Below, piece after piece: positions 1 to 7,488 of a DNA stretch of 20,951 nt; positions within the stretch are counted from its first letter, which is position 1; each line of letters opens with the position of its first letter. A model generated the notes under the pieces. That model saw nothing but the letters and a program-made list of their open reading frames with translations, was not told where the DNA came from and ran no database searches. The position numbers and the translations under genes were made by a program. This DNA comes from Clostridiales bacterium UBA4653 (GTDB lineage: Bacteria; Bacillota; Clostridia; Oscillospirales; CAG-272), in assembly GCA_002405565.1 (NCBI GenBank), contig DHMB01000007.1, positions 930-21,880 on the forward strand, read 5' to 3'.

Positions 1-135
1 CTGTTCACGCTCAAAGCGGGACAGACGATAACCGAGGCAAGCCGCGAAATTCAGAAATACAAGGGCTCCGACCGTTGCAGAAAGATAAAAATTCCGGCAA
101 CCGGCACGGCGCTTGATACGGCGGAAAAATCATGA
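1..135 (+). CDS. C-terminal end of an unrecognised protein (5' truncated by window)
   Basis: Frame 1 is open from the first base to a TGA at 133-135, giving the last 44 residues of a protein that begins outside the window. The tail is basic and polar (it includes EIQKYKGSDRCRKIKI) and shows no motif I can name. Its stop overlaps the ATG of the next gene in an ATGA arrangement, so the two are almost certainly co-transcribed and translationally coupled. The protein may therefore work with the OmpR-type regulator that follows, but nothing visible says how. Confidence 0.6.
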   Translation: MFTLKAGQTITEASREIQKYKGSDRCRKIKIPATGTALDTAEKS

Positions 136-743
136 CGGACGTTTATATTGTTTGTTCGGACAGGATTTTTCGCCGCATGCTCTGCCTTGAGCTTTCGGAA
201 TGCGGAGCGAACGTCATGCCCGAAAAAAGCACTCCCGTCCCGCCCTGCGCCCTGCTCATCTCTGCGCCGGACGCCGGCAGCGTGACAATTCCTGAGGGCG
301 ACTGCCTTTCCGTTGTGTTCGGATATGCGGAGGAGCTTTCGGACATGGGCGGTCTTGACCCGACCGCGGTGCTTTCCAGACCTTTTGACACAGAGGAGCT
401 TATGCGCGTGCTCTTCGGCGACAGCGGCTCTTCCTCATCGCCGACAATAAGAAAAATCACGGCGGCGGGAAGACTTTCCGTCGACAAAGAAAAGCGCACC
501 GTCGCCTATCACGGAAGCTCATCGCGCCTGACAAAGCGCGAATTTGCCCTTTTTGAATATCTCTATTCCCGCAGAGGAACGGAGGTGTCGCGCAGCGAGC
601 TCTATGACAATGTCTGGGGCGGAGGCGACGGAGAAAACGTCGTCGACGTTTACATCTGCTATCTGCGCGAAAAACTTGAAAATAAATTCGGCATAAAGCT
701 CATACGCACCGTCAGGGGCAAAGGCTATATGTTTGAAGAATAG
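132..743 (+). CDS. OmpR/PhoB-type winged-helix regulator with degenerate receiver domain
   Basis: This 203-residue protein is predicted to bind DNA. Residues ~105-203 form a clear OmpR/PhoB effector domain: LTKREFALFEYL, then SRSELYDNVWG, VDVYICYLREKL and a closing TVRGKGYMFEE. Residues 1-95 have the size and spacing of a CheY-like receiver, and LSRPFDTEEL at 81-90 matches the usual KPF(D) segment. However, the acidic pair after strand 1 is reduced to CSD, the segment where the phospho-acceptor Asp should lie reads LLISAP (41-46), and the conserved Lys is replaced by Arg83. It is therefore probably an atypical, phosphorylation-independent regulator. The start overlaps the upstream stop, and tadA begins 7 bp after this stop. 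No histidine kinase gene is in the window. The effector domain is secure; the loss of phosphorylation is inferred. Confidence 0.85.
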   Translation: MTDVYIVCSDRIFRRMLCLELSECGANVMPEKSTPVPPCALLISAPDAGSVTIPEGDCLSVVFGYAEELSDMGGLDPTAVLSRPFDTEELMRVLFGDSGSSSSPTIRKITAAGRLSVDKEKRTVAYHGSSSRLTKREFALFEYLYSRRGTEVSRSELYDNVWGGGDGENVVDVYICYLREKLENKFGIKLIRTVRGKGYMFEE

Positions 744-750
744 AGGAAAA

Positions 751-1224
751 ATGAAACCTATCTCCCGTGACGAATATTTTATGAGCATAGCGCTGAGGGA
801 AGCCGAAAAAGCGGCTGAAATCGGCGAGGTACCTGTCGGGGCGGTTATTGTCTGCGGCAATAAGATTGTCGCGAGGGCGCATAACACCCGCGAAAAGGAC
901 AAAAACGCGCTCTGTCACGCGGAGGTGAAAGCAATCGACCTCGCCTGCAAAAAGCTCGGAGGCTGGAGGCTCTTTATGTGCGAGCTTTATGTGACGCTCG
1001 AGCCCTGCCCCATGTGCGCCGGCGCGATAATCAATTCGAGAATAAAGCGCGTCATTTTCGGCGCAAGGGACGAAAAAGCAGGCGCGGTTGTATCAAGGGA
1101 AAAAACGTTCTCGCTCGGCTTCAATCACACTCCGGAGGTGACGGAAGGCGTCATGCGGGAGGAATGTGCCGAAAAGCTATCCCGTTTTTTCTCCGCATTG
1201 CGCGAAAAACGTCGAAAACGTTAA
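751..1224 (+). CDS. tadA: tRNA-specific adenosine deaminase TadA
   Basis: TadA converts the wobble adenosine 34 of tRNA(Arg-ACG) to inosine, letting one tRNA read several codons. This 157-residue protein has the cytidine/deoxycytidylate deaminase fold signatures: HAE (His57 zinc ligand, Glu59 proton shuttle) and PCPMCAG (Cys86 and Cys89 zinc ligands). The opening DEYFMSIALREAEKAAEIGE is typical of TadA, as is GEVPVGAVIV. I chose the ATG at 751 because GAGG lies just before it; an in-frame TTG at 733 would add six residues inside the upstream gene. It sits 7 bp after the OmpR-like gene and is probably in the same operon. No clear terminator follows; the next gene has its own promoter at 1277. 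Confidence 0.93.
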   Translation: MKPISRDEYFMSIALREAEKAAEIGEVPVGAVIVCGNKIVARAHNTREKDKNALCHAEVKAIDLACKKLGGWRLFMCELYVTLEPCPMCAGAIINSRIKRVIFGARDEKAGAVVSREKTFSLGFNHTPEVTEGVMREECAEKLSRFFSALREKRRKR

Positions 1225-1276
1225 AATCCACAGAGAACCGAGCCGATTTTTGTACCTTTTTGCATGCAAATTGTAT

Positions 1277-1305
1277 TTGACTTTTCGGGTGATGTGTGGT
1301 AGTAT
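1277..1305 (+). promoter_or_regulatory. Sigma-A-type promoter of the DUF3048 lipoprotein gene
   Basis: TTGACT (1277-1282), a 17-bp spacer and TAGTAT (1300-1305), with a TGG just before the -10. It lies ~85 bp upstream of the ATG at 1389 and shows that an in-frame start at 1296 would fall inside the promoter. Confidence 0.75.
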
Positions 1306-1388
1306 ATAAAGTACATCACGGCATATATAAAAATCGGTGGGGTAGTACCCGATATTATTCGCAAAGGAAAAGAAAGGAAGTCCGTCAG

Positions 1389-2699
1389 ATGAAGAAAGAA
1401 TTCAAACAAATTATACTCATGATCCTGACCGTGGCGATTGTCGCGTCGATATGCGCGTCCGTCATCGGTTGCGGCGGAGGCAACAAGGAAACGACAACAG
1501 AGCCGCAGCTCACACTCAAGCCTCAGACCTCGGAAACAACAACAGTAAACACGCCCACGACAACAACCCCGGGCTCGACCGCCCCCGTTCAGACAACAGC
1601 TCCGGCAACAACGACAACAACGACGACAGTCAAACCTCCGGTCACAACAAGCCCGATAACTCCCCCCGAAACAGGAGCATACATAAATCCCCTCACGGGG
1701 CTTAAAACAAGCAAGACCAATCCTTCAAACAAGCGTCCCGTTGCCATAGTGGTCGACAACATTCAGAACGCTTACAAAAACCAGAAGGGTATCTATCAGG
1801 CAGACATTCTCTATGAAGCGCTCGTCGCTCCGGGTATCACACGTTACCTTGCGATAATCGAGGATTACGAGGACATATCCGACATATGCAACGTCCGTTC
1901 CGGCAGAGATTATCACATCGACATCGCGCAGGGTCATAACGCAATCCTCGTTTGCCACGGCGGTTCGATAAACGAAACATACGATTTCTATGCAAACGTC
2001 AAAGCAAGACTCGGCGCGCGTTATGCCTTCGTCGACACAAAGGACGAATACATCACAAGCTGGGCAGGCAAGGATTACAGCGATAAATACGGCACAATCC
2101 AGAACAAGGGCTCACGTTCCGACCTTCTTTACGATACAGTCGTAAACGGTTCGGCTCTCAAAGCAATGATCACAGGCAAGTCCTCCAGATTTGCAAAGAG
2201 CGGCGCAGGCTACACGGGCGCGCCGAACGGCTTCAAGTTCGGAACAAGCTCCGCTTCCGCTTCTTCGATTTCCGCAAAGACAGTCAAGATCGACTTCACA
2301 ATGGACAACAACGAAAGCAAGAAGGAAGTCACATTCAATTATGACGCTACATCCGGAAAATACATCCGTTCTCAGGTTGAGATAAAGGGCACAAACATTT
2401 CCGGCGAAGAACTTTCGTTCACAAACGTTATCTTCCTCGGCGTCAGCGTCACACAGGGCAAGGGTCCCGCAGAAGACCCGAAGATGGCTTTCATCTCCGT
2501 AACGGGCACAGGCAAGGGTTATTACTGCTACGGCGGTAAAATGATCGCCATCAACTGGACAAAGACAGCAAACGGCTCCCTCATCCTCACAACCGAAAGC
2601 GGCGCAGAGCTCACTCTCGCGGCAGGCAACACTTACATCGGCTACCTTGAAAAGGGCTATGTAAGCGAGTTCCCCGCAAAGGGCTATCACGCAAACTGA
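1389..2699 (+). CDS. DUF3048 domain (YerB-like) lipoprotein
   Basis: This is a 436-residue surface lipoprotein of unknown biochemical role. Residues 1-27 are a signal peptide with a hydrophobic core, ending SVIGC, so Cys28 is the likely lipidated residue. Residues ~34-95 are a Thr/Pro-rich, low-complexity linker suited to crossing the cell wall. From ~98 on, the DUF3048 family pattern is clear: INPLTGL, RPVAIVVDN, QADILYEALV, GITRYLAI, and the CNVRSGRDYHIDIA and CHGGS segments. The ATG at 1389 is preferred because GGAAG ends 8 nt upstream. The gene is monocistronic, between promoter 1277-1305 and terminator 2708-2737. B. subtilis YerB belongs to this family, but its substrate is not established. 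Family assignment is confident; function is open. Confidence 0.88.
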   Translation: MKKEFKQIILMILTVAIVASICASVIGCGGGNKETTTEPQLTLKPQTSETTTVNTPTTTTPGSTAPVQTTAPATTTTTTTVKPPVTTSPITPPETGAYINPLTGLKTSKTNPSNKRPVAIVVDNIQNAYKNQKGIYQADILYEALVAPGITRYLAIIEDYEDISDICNVRSGRDYHIDIAQGHNAILVCHGGSINETYDFYANVKARLGARYAFVDTKDEYITSWAGKDYSDKYGTIQNKGSRSDLLYDTVVNGSALKAMITGKSSRFAKSGAGYTGAPNGFKFGTSSASASSISAKTVKIDFTMDNNESKKEVTFNYDATSGKYIRSQVEIKGTNISGEELSFTNVIFLGVSVTQGKGPAEDPKMAFISVTGTGKGYYCYGGKMIAINWTKTANGSLILTTESGAELTLAAGNTYIGYLEKGYVSEFPAKGYHAN

Positions 2700-2707
2700 A
2701 CAAACAA

Positions 2708-2737
2708 AAATCCACCCGCAATCGGGTGGATTTTTTA
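2708..2737 (+). terminator. Rho-independent terminator after the DUF3048 gene
   Basis: Perfect 9-bp stem ATCCACCCG (2710-2718) / CGGGTGGAT (2723-2731), loop CAAT, then a T run. It lies 10 bp after the stop codon. Confidence 0.88.
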
Positions 2738-2777
2738 TTATCTGACGAAGCCCGCGCGGCTTTCTTTTCATAACAGA

Positions 2778-2805
2778 AAATCCCCGCCGGAGCGGGGATT
2801 TTTTC
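2778..2805. terminator. Terminator hairpin at the 3' end of the RNase J gene
   Basis: A 10-bp stem, AAATCCCCGC (2778-2787) with GCGGGGATTT (2792-2801) and loop CGGA, directly abuts the minus-strand stop codon at 2804-2806. The longer T run is on the plus strand and the minus side has four Ts, so it may stop transcription from both convergent genes. Confidence 0.75.
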
Positions 2806-4477
2806 ACATATCAAGAACAATGGGAAGAATCATCGGGCGACGCTTTGTCTGCTGATAAATGAATTTGGAAAGGTCGTCCTTTATCTTGCCGCGGATCTGC
2901 GGGAAGTCGCAGTTTTTGTGATCGAGAGCGTCATAAACGGAGCCGCGGACAACCTCCTTTATGCTGTCGATAAGATTGGCGGAGTCCTTCTCGTAAACAA
3001 AGCCCCTTGAAACCACCTCGGGCCCGGAGACCATATCGCGGATATCAAAATCTATCGCGACGGAAACAACGATAAGTCCGTCCTGCGAGAGATGACGTCT
3101 GTCACTCAGAACAACGTTGCCGACGTCGCCGACGCCGCTGCCGTCGACCATAATGATTCCGCTCGGCACGGTTCCGGCAAATCTTGCGCCCGCGGAGTCG
3201 ATTTCAAGCACCCTGCCGACATCCATAACGAAAATATTTTCGGAGGGCATGCCCATCTGCTCGGCAAGCTCCTTGTGATGATAAAGATGACGGGCTTCGC
3301 CATGTATCGGCACAAAATATTTCGGCTTCAGGAGCGCATGGAATATCTTTATTTCCTCTGCGCATGCGTGACCGGAAACATGAACCTCGGCAATTGCGTC
3401 GTTGAGAACGGTAACGCCTCTGCGGAAGAGCTCGTTTATAATATTGCCGACGAGCTTTTCGTTGCCGGGTATAGCCGAAGCGGAAATGATGACAAGATCC
3501 GACGGGCCGAGCTCAATCTTGTCGTGCATGCCGAAGGTCATTCTGTAAAGCGCAGACATCGGCTCGCCCTGACTGCCCGTTGAAATGATCGTCGTCTTTT
3601 CGGGAGGATATTTCTTTATCTCGGAAATGTCGACAAGCGCCCCTTCGGGGAATGACATATACCCAAGCTCCTCCGCCGCGCCGACAACGTTTATCATGCT
3701 TCTGCCCGTTATCGCAACCTTTCTGCCGTGCTTATGGGCAATGTCAATCACCTGCTGAACACGGTGAACGTTTGAGGAAAAGGTTGAAATGACAATCCGC
3801 TTGTCTTTGTATTCGTCAAAGAAGCGTACAAGCGACTGCCCGACCTTCTTTTCGGACGGAGTAAAGCCGGGGCGCTCAACGTTCGTCGATTCGCACATCA
3901 GAAGCTTTACTCCCTCCTTGCCTATCTCGCCGAGGCGCGTGAGGTCTGTCATTTCTCCGTCGACGGGCGTAGCGTCGATCTTGAAGTCGCCGGAGTGGAC
4001 AACCGTGCCGACGGGAGTCTTCACCGCAACGCACACAGCGCCCGCTATCGAGTGGTTGACATGAATGAATTCGACATCAAATATTCCGAGCTTTATTTTC
4101 TCTCCCGCCGAAACGCAACGCAGATCGGGCTTGAAGTCGAAACGGAATTCCTTGAACTTGTTTTCAAGGATACCGAGCGTCAGTCTTGTCCCGTAAACTG
4201 GGACGTTTATTTTCTGAAGAAGATACGGCACGCCGCCGATATGGTCTTCATGACCGTGCGTAAGAATTACGCCCTTTATTTTTTCTCTGTTGTTTACAAG
4301 ATATGTCACATCGGGGACAACGAGGTCAACTCCGAGCATATCGTCGCTCGGGAAGCCGAGACCGCAGTCAATAACGATTATATTGTCGCTGTATTCAAGC
4401 ACAGTGAGGTTCTTTGCAATCTCGCCGAGACCTCCCAATGCAAACACTTTCAGTTTTTTAGCTTTTGATCTTGCCAT
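2804..4477 (-). CDS. rnj: Ribonuclease J (metallo-beta-lactamase/beta-CASP RNase)
   Basis: RNase J is the main 5'-to-3' exoribonuclease, also with endonuclease activity, in mRNA decay and rRNA maturation of Firmicutes. This 557-residue protein has the usual family length. Residues 8-20 give the opening KLKVFALGGLGEI. The metal-binding motif HGHEDH is at 74-79, followed by HSGDFKID. The beta-CASP region carries SSNVHRVQQVIDIA, and later STGSQGEP, HVSGHA and PIHGE. The C-terminal region (~450-557) matches the family's dimerisation and C-terminal domain. The start at 4477 gives a family-typical N-terminus, but its ribosome binding site is weak (GGTG). The gene is transcribed alone, with a long leader upstream, and no rpoY-like gene precedes it as it does in Bacillus. 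Only one RNase J copy is seen here. Confidence 0.96.
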   Translation of the reverse strand: MARSKAKKLKVFALGGLGEIAKNLTVLEYSDNIIVIDCGLGFPSDDMLGVDLVVPDVTYLVNNREKIKGVILTHGHEDHIGGVPYLLQKINVPVYGTRLTLGILENKFKEFRFDFKPDLRCVSAGEKIKLGIFDVEFIHVNHSIAGAVCVAVKTPVGTVVHSGDFKIDATPVDGEMTDLTRLGEIGKEGVKLLMCESTNVERPGFTPSEKKVGQSLVRFFDEYKDKRIVISTFSSNVHRVQQVIDIAHKHGRKVAITGRSMINVVGAAEELGYMSFPEGALVDISEIKKYPPEKTTIISTGSQGEPMSALYRMTFGMHDKIELGPSDLVIISASAIPGNEKLVGNIINELFRRGVTVLNDAIAEVHVSGHACAEEIKIFHALLKPKYFVPIHGEARHLYHHKELAEQMGMPSENIFVMDVGRVLEIDSAGARFAGTVPSGIIMVDGSGVGDVGNVVLSDRRHLSQDGLIVVSVAIDFDIRDMVSGPEVVSRGFVYEKDSANLIDSIKEVVRGSVYDALDHKNCDFPQIRGKIKDDLSKFIYQQTKRRPMILPIVLDM

Positions 4478-4802
4478 AGCACACCAAGCCCATCCGAAAA
4501 AGATGGGATCCTTTCAAATAAATATTATGTAATCCGGACAAAAAAGCAGTCCACTCCCATAAAAACGGAAAAGTCCTCTTCACGATCCCGTCTTTCTTTG
4601 GGGAATATTAAAATAGAGTTTCCGCTTATCTCACCGCCGCCGTCCGGCTCGATATACGGAAAAAATATATATAAAATAAAATTACATTTCAGAATTACGG
4701 GAATGATACCCACGTCCGCGAACCCGAAAAAAAGAAAATATATCCGGCGGAAAATATCCGCCGCCGTCCGCGATTGAAAAGTCGCTTCTTTAAGTGACCT
4801 TA
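4478..4802 (-). promoter_or_regulatory. Long structured 5' leader of the RNase J gene
   Basis: From the strong promoter at 4809-4837, about 325 nt would be transcribed before the rnj start. It contains a GC hairpin, CGGCGGA and TCCGCCG arms within 4743-4761, followed on the minus strand by an AT/T-rich run that could act as an attenuator. A second hairpin, CCCATC/GATGGG (4489-4507), ends 11 nt before the start codon. A 62-codon open frame (4525-4713, GTG start, no visible ribosome binding site) lies inside and is not convincing as a gene. A weaker promoter candidate, TGGACT-N18-CATAAT (4553-4524), would give a short leader instead. No known riboswitch is recognised. Confidence 0.45.
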
Positions 4803-4808
4803 TGGATT

Positions 4809-4837
4809 ATTATAACACAAAAATTTCCTGCGGGCAA
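4809..4837 (-). promoter_or_regulatory. Strong promoter reading toward RNase J
   Basis: On the minus strand: TTGCCC (4837-4832), a 17-bp spacer and a perfect TATAAT (4814-4809), with TGT just before the -10. The only minus-strand gene it could serve is rnj, 332 bp away. Confidence 0.65.
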
Positions 4838-4967
4838 TAGTTTTTTGAAAAAATGACCTCTGTTTTTGATTTTAGCCCGTATTTACGCACGGAAGGCGTT
4901 TTCTGCATAAAAATTTTTTCGGAAGGCAAATAATCTTGCATATCAAATTCACGCAGGAGAGCCTTTT

Positions 4968-5231
4968 ATGATAACAAGAGCATATAAAAAGAACATGGTG
5001 ATCGTCAGCGATATAGAAAGCGACACGGTTGAGGAAGCGTATCTTTTCATACGGGAGGACGCGCCAAGCCCCGATGAAAGCGAGCTTGTGAAAGAAGCGG
5101 GACGGATAATCCGCGCCTGCGGCGGAGCGGGAAAGCTGAAACCGAAATTGCCCGCCGCGCTGCTCTGGTTTCTCGCGGGAGTAAGCGTCACGGCGCTCGC
5201 CGCCTCCGTTATATACCTTTTTATTCTGTAA
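4968..5231 (+). CDS. Small single-pass membrane protein, unknown function
   Basis: An 87-residue protein with a good ribosome binding site (GGAGAG, 7 nt before the ATG). Residues 1-60 are charged and probably cytoplasmic. Residues ~62-87 form one hydrophobic helix (LPAALLWFLAGVSVTALAAS and on) that ends the protein, a tail-anchored layout. I do not recognise a family. It precedes the DUF3343/desulfurase pair on the same strand, but a promoter candidate between them (5240-5269) means it could be separately transcribed. No clear promoter of its own was found in 4838-4955. Confidence 0.7.
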   Translation: MITRAYKKNMVIVSDIESDTVEEAYLFIREDAPSPDESELVKEAGRIIRACGGAGKLKPKLPAALLWFLAGVSVTALAASVIYLFIL

Positions 5232-5239
5232 CCCTTTTG

Positions 5240-5269
5240 TTGACGGCACAGCCCCCTTTTGCATATTAT
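5240..5269 (+). promoter_or_regulatory. Promoter of the DUF3343-desulfurase operon
   Basis: TTGACG (5240-5245), an 18-bp spacer and TATTAT (5264-5269), placed 54 bp before the ATG at 5323 and just after the preceding stop codon. Confidence 0.6.
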
Positions 5270-5322
5270 AAAGCAGGGAGGGATTTATTTTCTCCCCATT
5301 AAAAAACAAGGGCGTGAAAACG

Positions 5323-5544
5323 ATGGATAAATGCGTCATAACAATACCGTCGCCGACAATGGCGACAAAAGCGGCGCGATTGCTGAGCAAAAACGGCATA
5401 AGCGCAAGATCCGTCCGTCTGAGCCCCGAAAAAAACAAAAGGGGCTGTACGTCGGGCGTTGCCATCGGTTATTCCGACTGTGATACCGCAATGCTCATTC
5501 TGAAAAGAAACGGCATTGAGTATTCGGGCACGGTGACGCTCTGA
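5323..5544 (+). CDS. DUF3343 domain protein (putative Se/S carrier-like)
   Basis: A 73-residue protein matching the DUF3343 pattern: an N-terminal IPSPTMATKAARLLSKNGI segment, then SGVAIGYSD and a closing helix and strand (ILKRNGIEYSG). Members of this family are often found beside cysteine desulfurases, YedF or selenium genes, and databases describe them as putative Se/S carrier proteins; direct biochemical proof is thin. Cys48 in RGCTSGVAI is the likely functional cysteine by position, which is an inference. The ATG at 5323 is preferred because AAGGG lies 9-10 nt upstream; the GTG at 5314 would directly abut it. The cysteine desulfurase-like gene starts 19 bp downstream, supporting a joint role in sulfur or selenium transfer. 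Confidence 0.85.
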   Translation: MDKCVITIPSPTMATKAARLLSKNGISARSVRLSPEKNKRGCTSGVAIGYSDCDTAMLILKRNGIEYSGTVTL

Positions 5545-5563
5545 CGGTCACGGAGACGGCTTT

Positions 5564-6703
5564 ATGATATATCTCGACAACGCCGCCACAACCTTCCCAA
5601 AGCCACCCCGGGTGGCAAGGTCAATGGCGAAATGTATAAAGGAAGACTGCGGAAACCCCGGAAGGAGCGCGCACGCGCTTGCATTGAAGTCCGCCGAGGC
5701 GGTATTTGATACGAGAAGCGGACTTTGCGCCCTTTTCGGGACGACGCGTCAGGAAAACGTAATTTTTTCATATAACGCAACGCATGCGATAAACAAAGTT
5801 CTTTCGGGACTTATACGCCCGGGAGACGGCGTCATAACAACAAATATGGAGCATAACAGCGTCCGTCGGCCCGTGGCAAATATATGCGCCATGCGGGGTG
5901 CGGAATATTCCGTTATAAACGCGCTCGCAGCGGATGACGCTCTCATCTCGGAGCTTGAGGCAAAAATCACGCCGAGGACGAGAATCGTCGTGACGGTGCA
6001 CGCGTCAAACATCTGCTCCATCACCCTTCCGATTGCGAAAATCGGGGAGGTCTGCCGCAGGCGCGGGCTGATTTATGTTGTCGACGCGTCGCAGAGCGCG
6101 GGAATATACGATATAAATATCCCCCGTGACGGAATAAGCGTGCTGTGCGCTCCGGGACATAAAGGGCTTTACGGCCCGCAGGGAACGGGCTTCGCCGTTT
6201 TCTGTGACGATTTCGATTTTTCTCTTCTTTCTCCTTCGGAATTCGGCGGGAGCGGCTTTGCTTCCGCCGATATAACGATGGGTCACACACCTCCCGAATC
6301 ATACGAGGCGGGGACTGTGAACGTGCCAGGTATTGTCGGGCTGGGAGAGGGGATTAAATATGTCCGTTCGGTCGGCACGCAGAGAATTCTTGCCCATGAA
6401 AAGGAAATGTTTTCTCTGGCAAGAGACGGACTGTCCGCTGTCGACGGGGTAAAAATTTATCTGCCGGAAAGAGAGGGCGGTGTTCTGCTCTTCAATTCGG
6501 ACGGGATGAGCGGGTCGGCACTTTCGGCTTCTCTTGCGGAAAGCGGCATATGCACCCGCCCCGGGCTTCACTGCGCTCCGACGGCTCACACCGCCGTCGG
6601 CACGGGCGGCGACGCTGTCCGTATCAGCTTCTCGGCTTTCACAAAACCGGAGGATATTTATTCGCTCACCGCAGCTGTCAAACGGATAGCAGCGGACAAA
6701 TGA
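5564..6703 (+). CDS. Class V aminotransferase, cysteine desulfurase/selenocysteine lyase-like
   Basis: A 379-residue PLP enzyme that probably takes sulfur or selenium from cysteine or selenocysteine as an enzyme-bound persulfide or selenide. It opens with YLDNAATTFPKP. His97 (MEHNS) should stack on PLP, Asp174 (VVDASQS) contact the pyridine nitrogen, and Lys200 (APGHKG) form the Schiff base. Cys337 in TRPGLHCAPTAH is the persulfide-forming cysteine. The short RPGLHCAP active-site segment, the GTVNVPGI segment and the length fit the am_tr_V_EF2568 subgroup (TIGR01977) better than SufS or IscS. No Fe-S scaffold gene is nearby; the immediate partner is DUF3343 upstream. GGAG lies before the ATG and a strong terminator follows. 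The exact substrate is unknown. Confidence 0.92.
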   Translation: MIYLDNAATTFPKPPRVARSMAKCIKEDCGNPGRSAHALALKSAEAVFDTRSGLCALFGTTRQENVIFSYNATHAINKVLSGLIRPGDGVITTNMEHNSVRRPVANICAMRGAEYSVINALAADDALISELEAKITPRTRIVVTVHASNICSITLPIAKIGEVCRRRGLIYVVDASQSAGIYDINIPRDGISVLCAPGHKGLYGPQGTGFAVFCDDFDFSLLSPSEFGGSGFASADITMGHTPPESYEAGTVNVPGIVGLGEGIKYVRSVGTQRILAHEKEMFSLARDGLSAVDGVKIYLPEREGGVLLFNSDGMSGSALSASLAESGICTRPGLHCAPTAHTAVGTGGDAVRISFSAFTKPEDIYSLTAAVKRIAADK

Positions 6704-6722
6704 CGGGATAATCTCATATTTG

Positions 6723-6750
6723 ACGGGCGACGTTCAGTCGCCCGTTTTTT
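6723..6750 (+). terminator. Terminator of the DUF3343-desulfurase operon
   Basis: ACGGGCGAC (6723-6731) pairs with GTCGCCCGT (6737-6745), loop GTTCA, followed by six Ts. Confidence 0.9.
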
Positions 6751-6767
6751 ATACCTTGAAATAATTC

Positions 6768-6796
6768 TTGACCGAAAAGGAAATTTATGATATAAT
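6768..6796 (+). promoter_or_regulatory. Promoter of the tandem lipoprotein genes
   Basis: TTGACC (6768-6773), 17-bp spacer and perfect TATAAT (6791-6796), with TGA before the -10. The ~100-nt leader that follows contains perfect 9-nt inverted repeats, AAAGCAAGG (6805-6813) and CCTTGCTTT (6862-6870). Confidence 0.85.
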
Positions 6797-6899
6797 TACT
6801 CATGAAAGCAAGGCGAAAATGTATAATCGAATTCGTTTTCGGGCTGACATTGCAGTCCACCCCTTGCTTTGAAAATCTTCATACTGAAAGGAGTAACCC

Positions 6900-7460
6900 A
6901 TGAAGCACACATTTTTAAGAACGCTTGCCGCCCTGCTCTGCTTCTTTGTTTTGCTTGCTCCTGTCGGGTGCAGGACAAACCCGGATAAAACGGCAGAACC
7001 GGAATATGCAGAAGTTGAACGGGAGGCAATAAGACTGTTTACGGAAAAATGGAGCGCTCTCATCGGAGGCGAGCTGATTCCGGACAGAATATCCGTTAAA
7101 GGATGCGACCCGTATAATCCTTCGTCAAGCATGGAGGATATTATTGTTCAAAGTTGGCTTTATAAAACGGAAACGAAAAACAGGGCGCTTGAATATTGCA
7201 AAGCGCTTGACCCGGACTCCGTAAAACCAGGAGGGCTTGTCTTTCTTGACCGCCACATAAGTATTTTTGAAGGCTGCCGCGTTGTAATTTATGATGCCGG
7301 TCTGAAGCCGATAATTGAATTCGCAGCTTATCACACGGGCGAAGTTGAAATGAGAGTATACAATGATGACGGCGACGCCTATGCTCTCCATGGGACGGGA
7401 ATAGATTATAAGGCGTTTGAAGTCTTTTACGGTACACATGAAACGGAGGCTGACAGATGA
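6900..7460 (+). CDS. Small lipoprotein, paralogue 1, unknown function
   Basis: A 186-residue predicted lipoprotein. Residues 1-23 are a signal peptide ending LLAPVGC, with Cys24 as the likely lipidated residue (the Pro near the cut is unusual for a lipobox). The mature part has EVEREAIRLFTEKWSALIGG, then a variable region, then a conserved YNDDGDAYALHGTGIDY segment. I do not recognise a family. AAAGGAG sits 6 nt before the ATG. The gene is followed after 28 bp by a paralogue with a nearly identical signal and N-terminal segment but a diverged middle and C-terminus. Both share the promoter at 6768 and the terminator at 8031. Confidence 0.8.
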   Translation: MKHTFLRTLAALLCFFVLLAPVGCRTNPDKTAEPEYAEVEREAIRLFTEKWSALIGGELIPDRISVKGCDPYNPSSSMEDIIVQSWLYKTETKNRALEYCKALDPDSVKPGGLVFLDRHISIFEGCRVVIYDAGLKPIIEFAAYHTGEVEMRVYNDDGDAYALHGTGIDYKAFEVFYGTHETEADR

Positions 7461-7488
7461 AATTTTCCGAAGCCGAAAGGAGTCATTC

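Noticed and set aside
1296..1388. Longer N-terminus for the DUF3048 lipoprotein
   Set aside because: Would start inside the promoter and put 31 charged residues before an otherwise normal lipoprotein signal peptide.
1530..1680. Short ACA/ACG repeats as a possible CRISPR or microsatellite array
   Set aside because: They encode the Thr-rich linker of the DUF3048 lipoprotein; there is no regular repeat-spacer pattern.
4525..4713. 62-codon minus-strand frame in the RNase J leader
   Set aside because: GTG start without a ribosome binding site, no recognisable family, and it does not resemble RpoY. Kept only as a point to check in the leader finding.
5232..5322. A riboswitch or T-box before the DUF3343 gene
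   Set aside because: The space after the promoter is too short (about 50 nt) and shows no known conserved core.
6802..6903. 33-codon leader peptide ending over the lipoprotein ATG
   Set aside because: No ribosome binding site, begins within ~6 nt of the -10, and no run of a regulatory amino acid.
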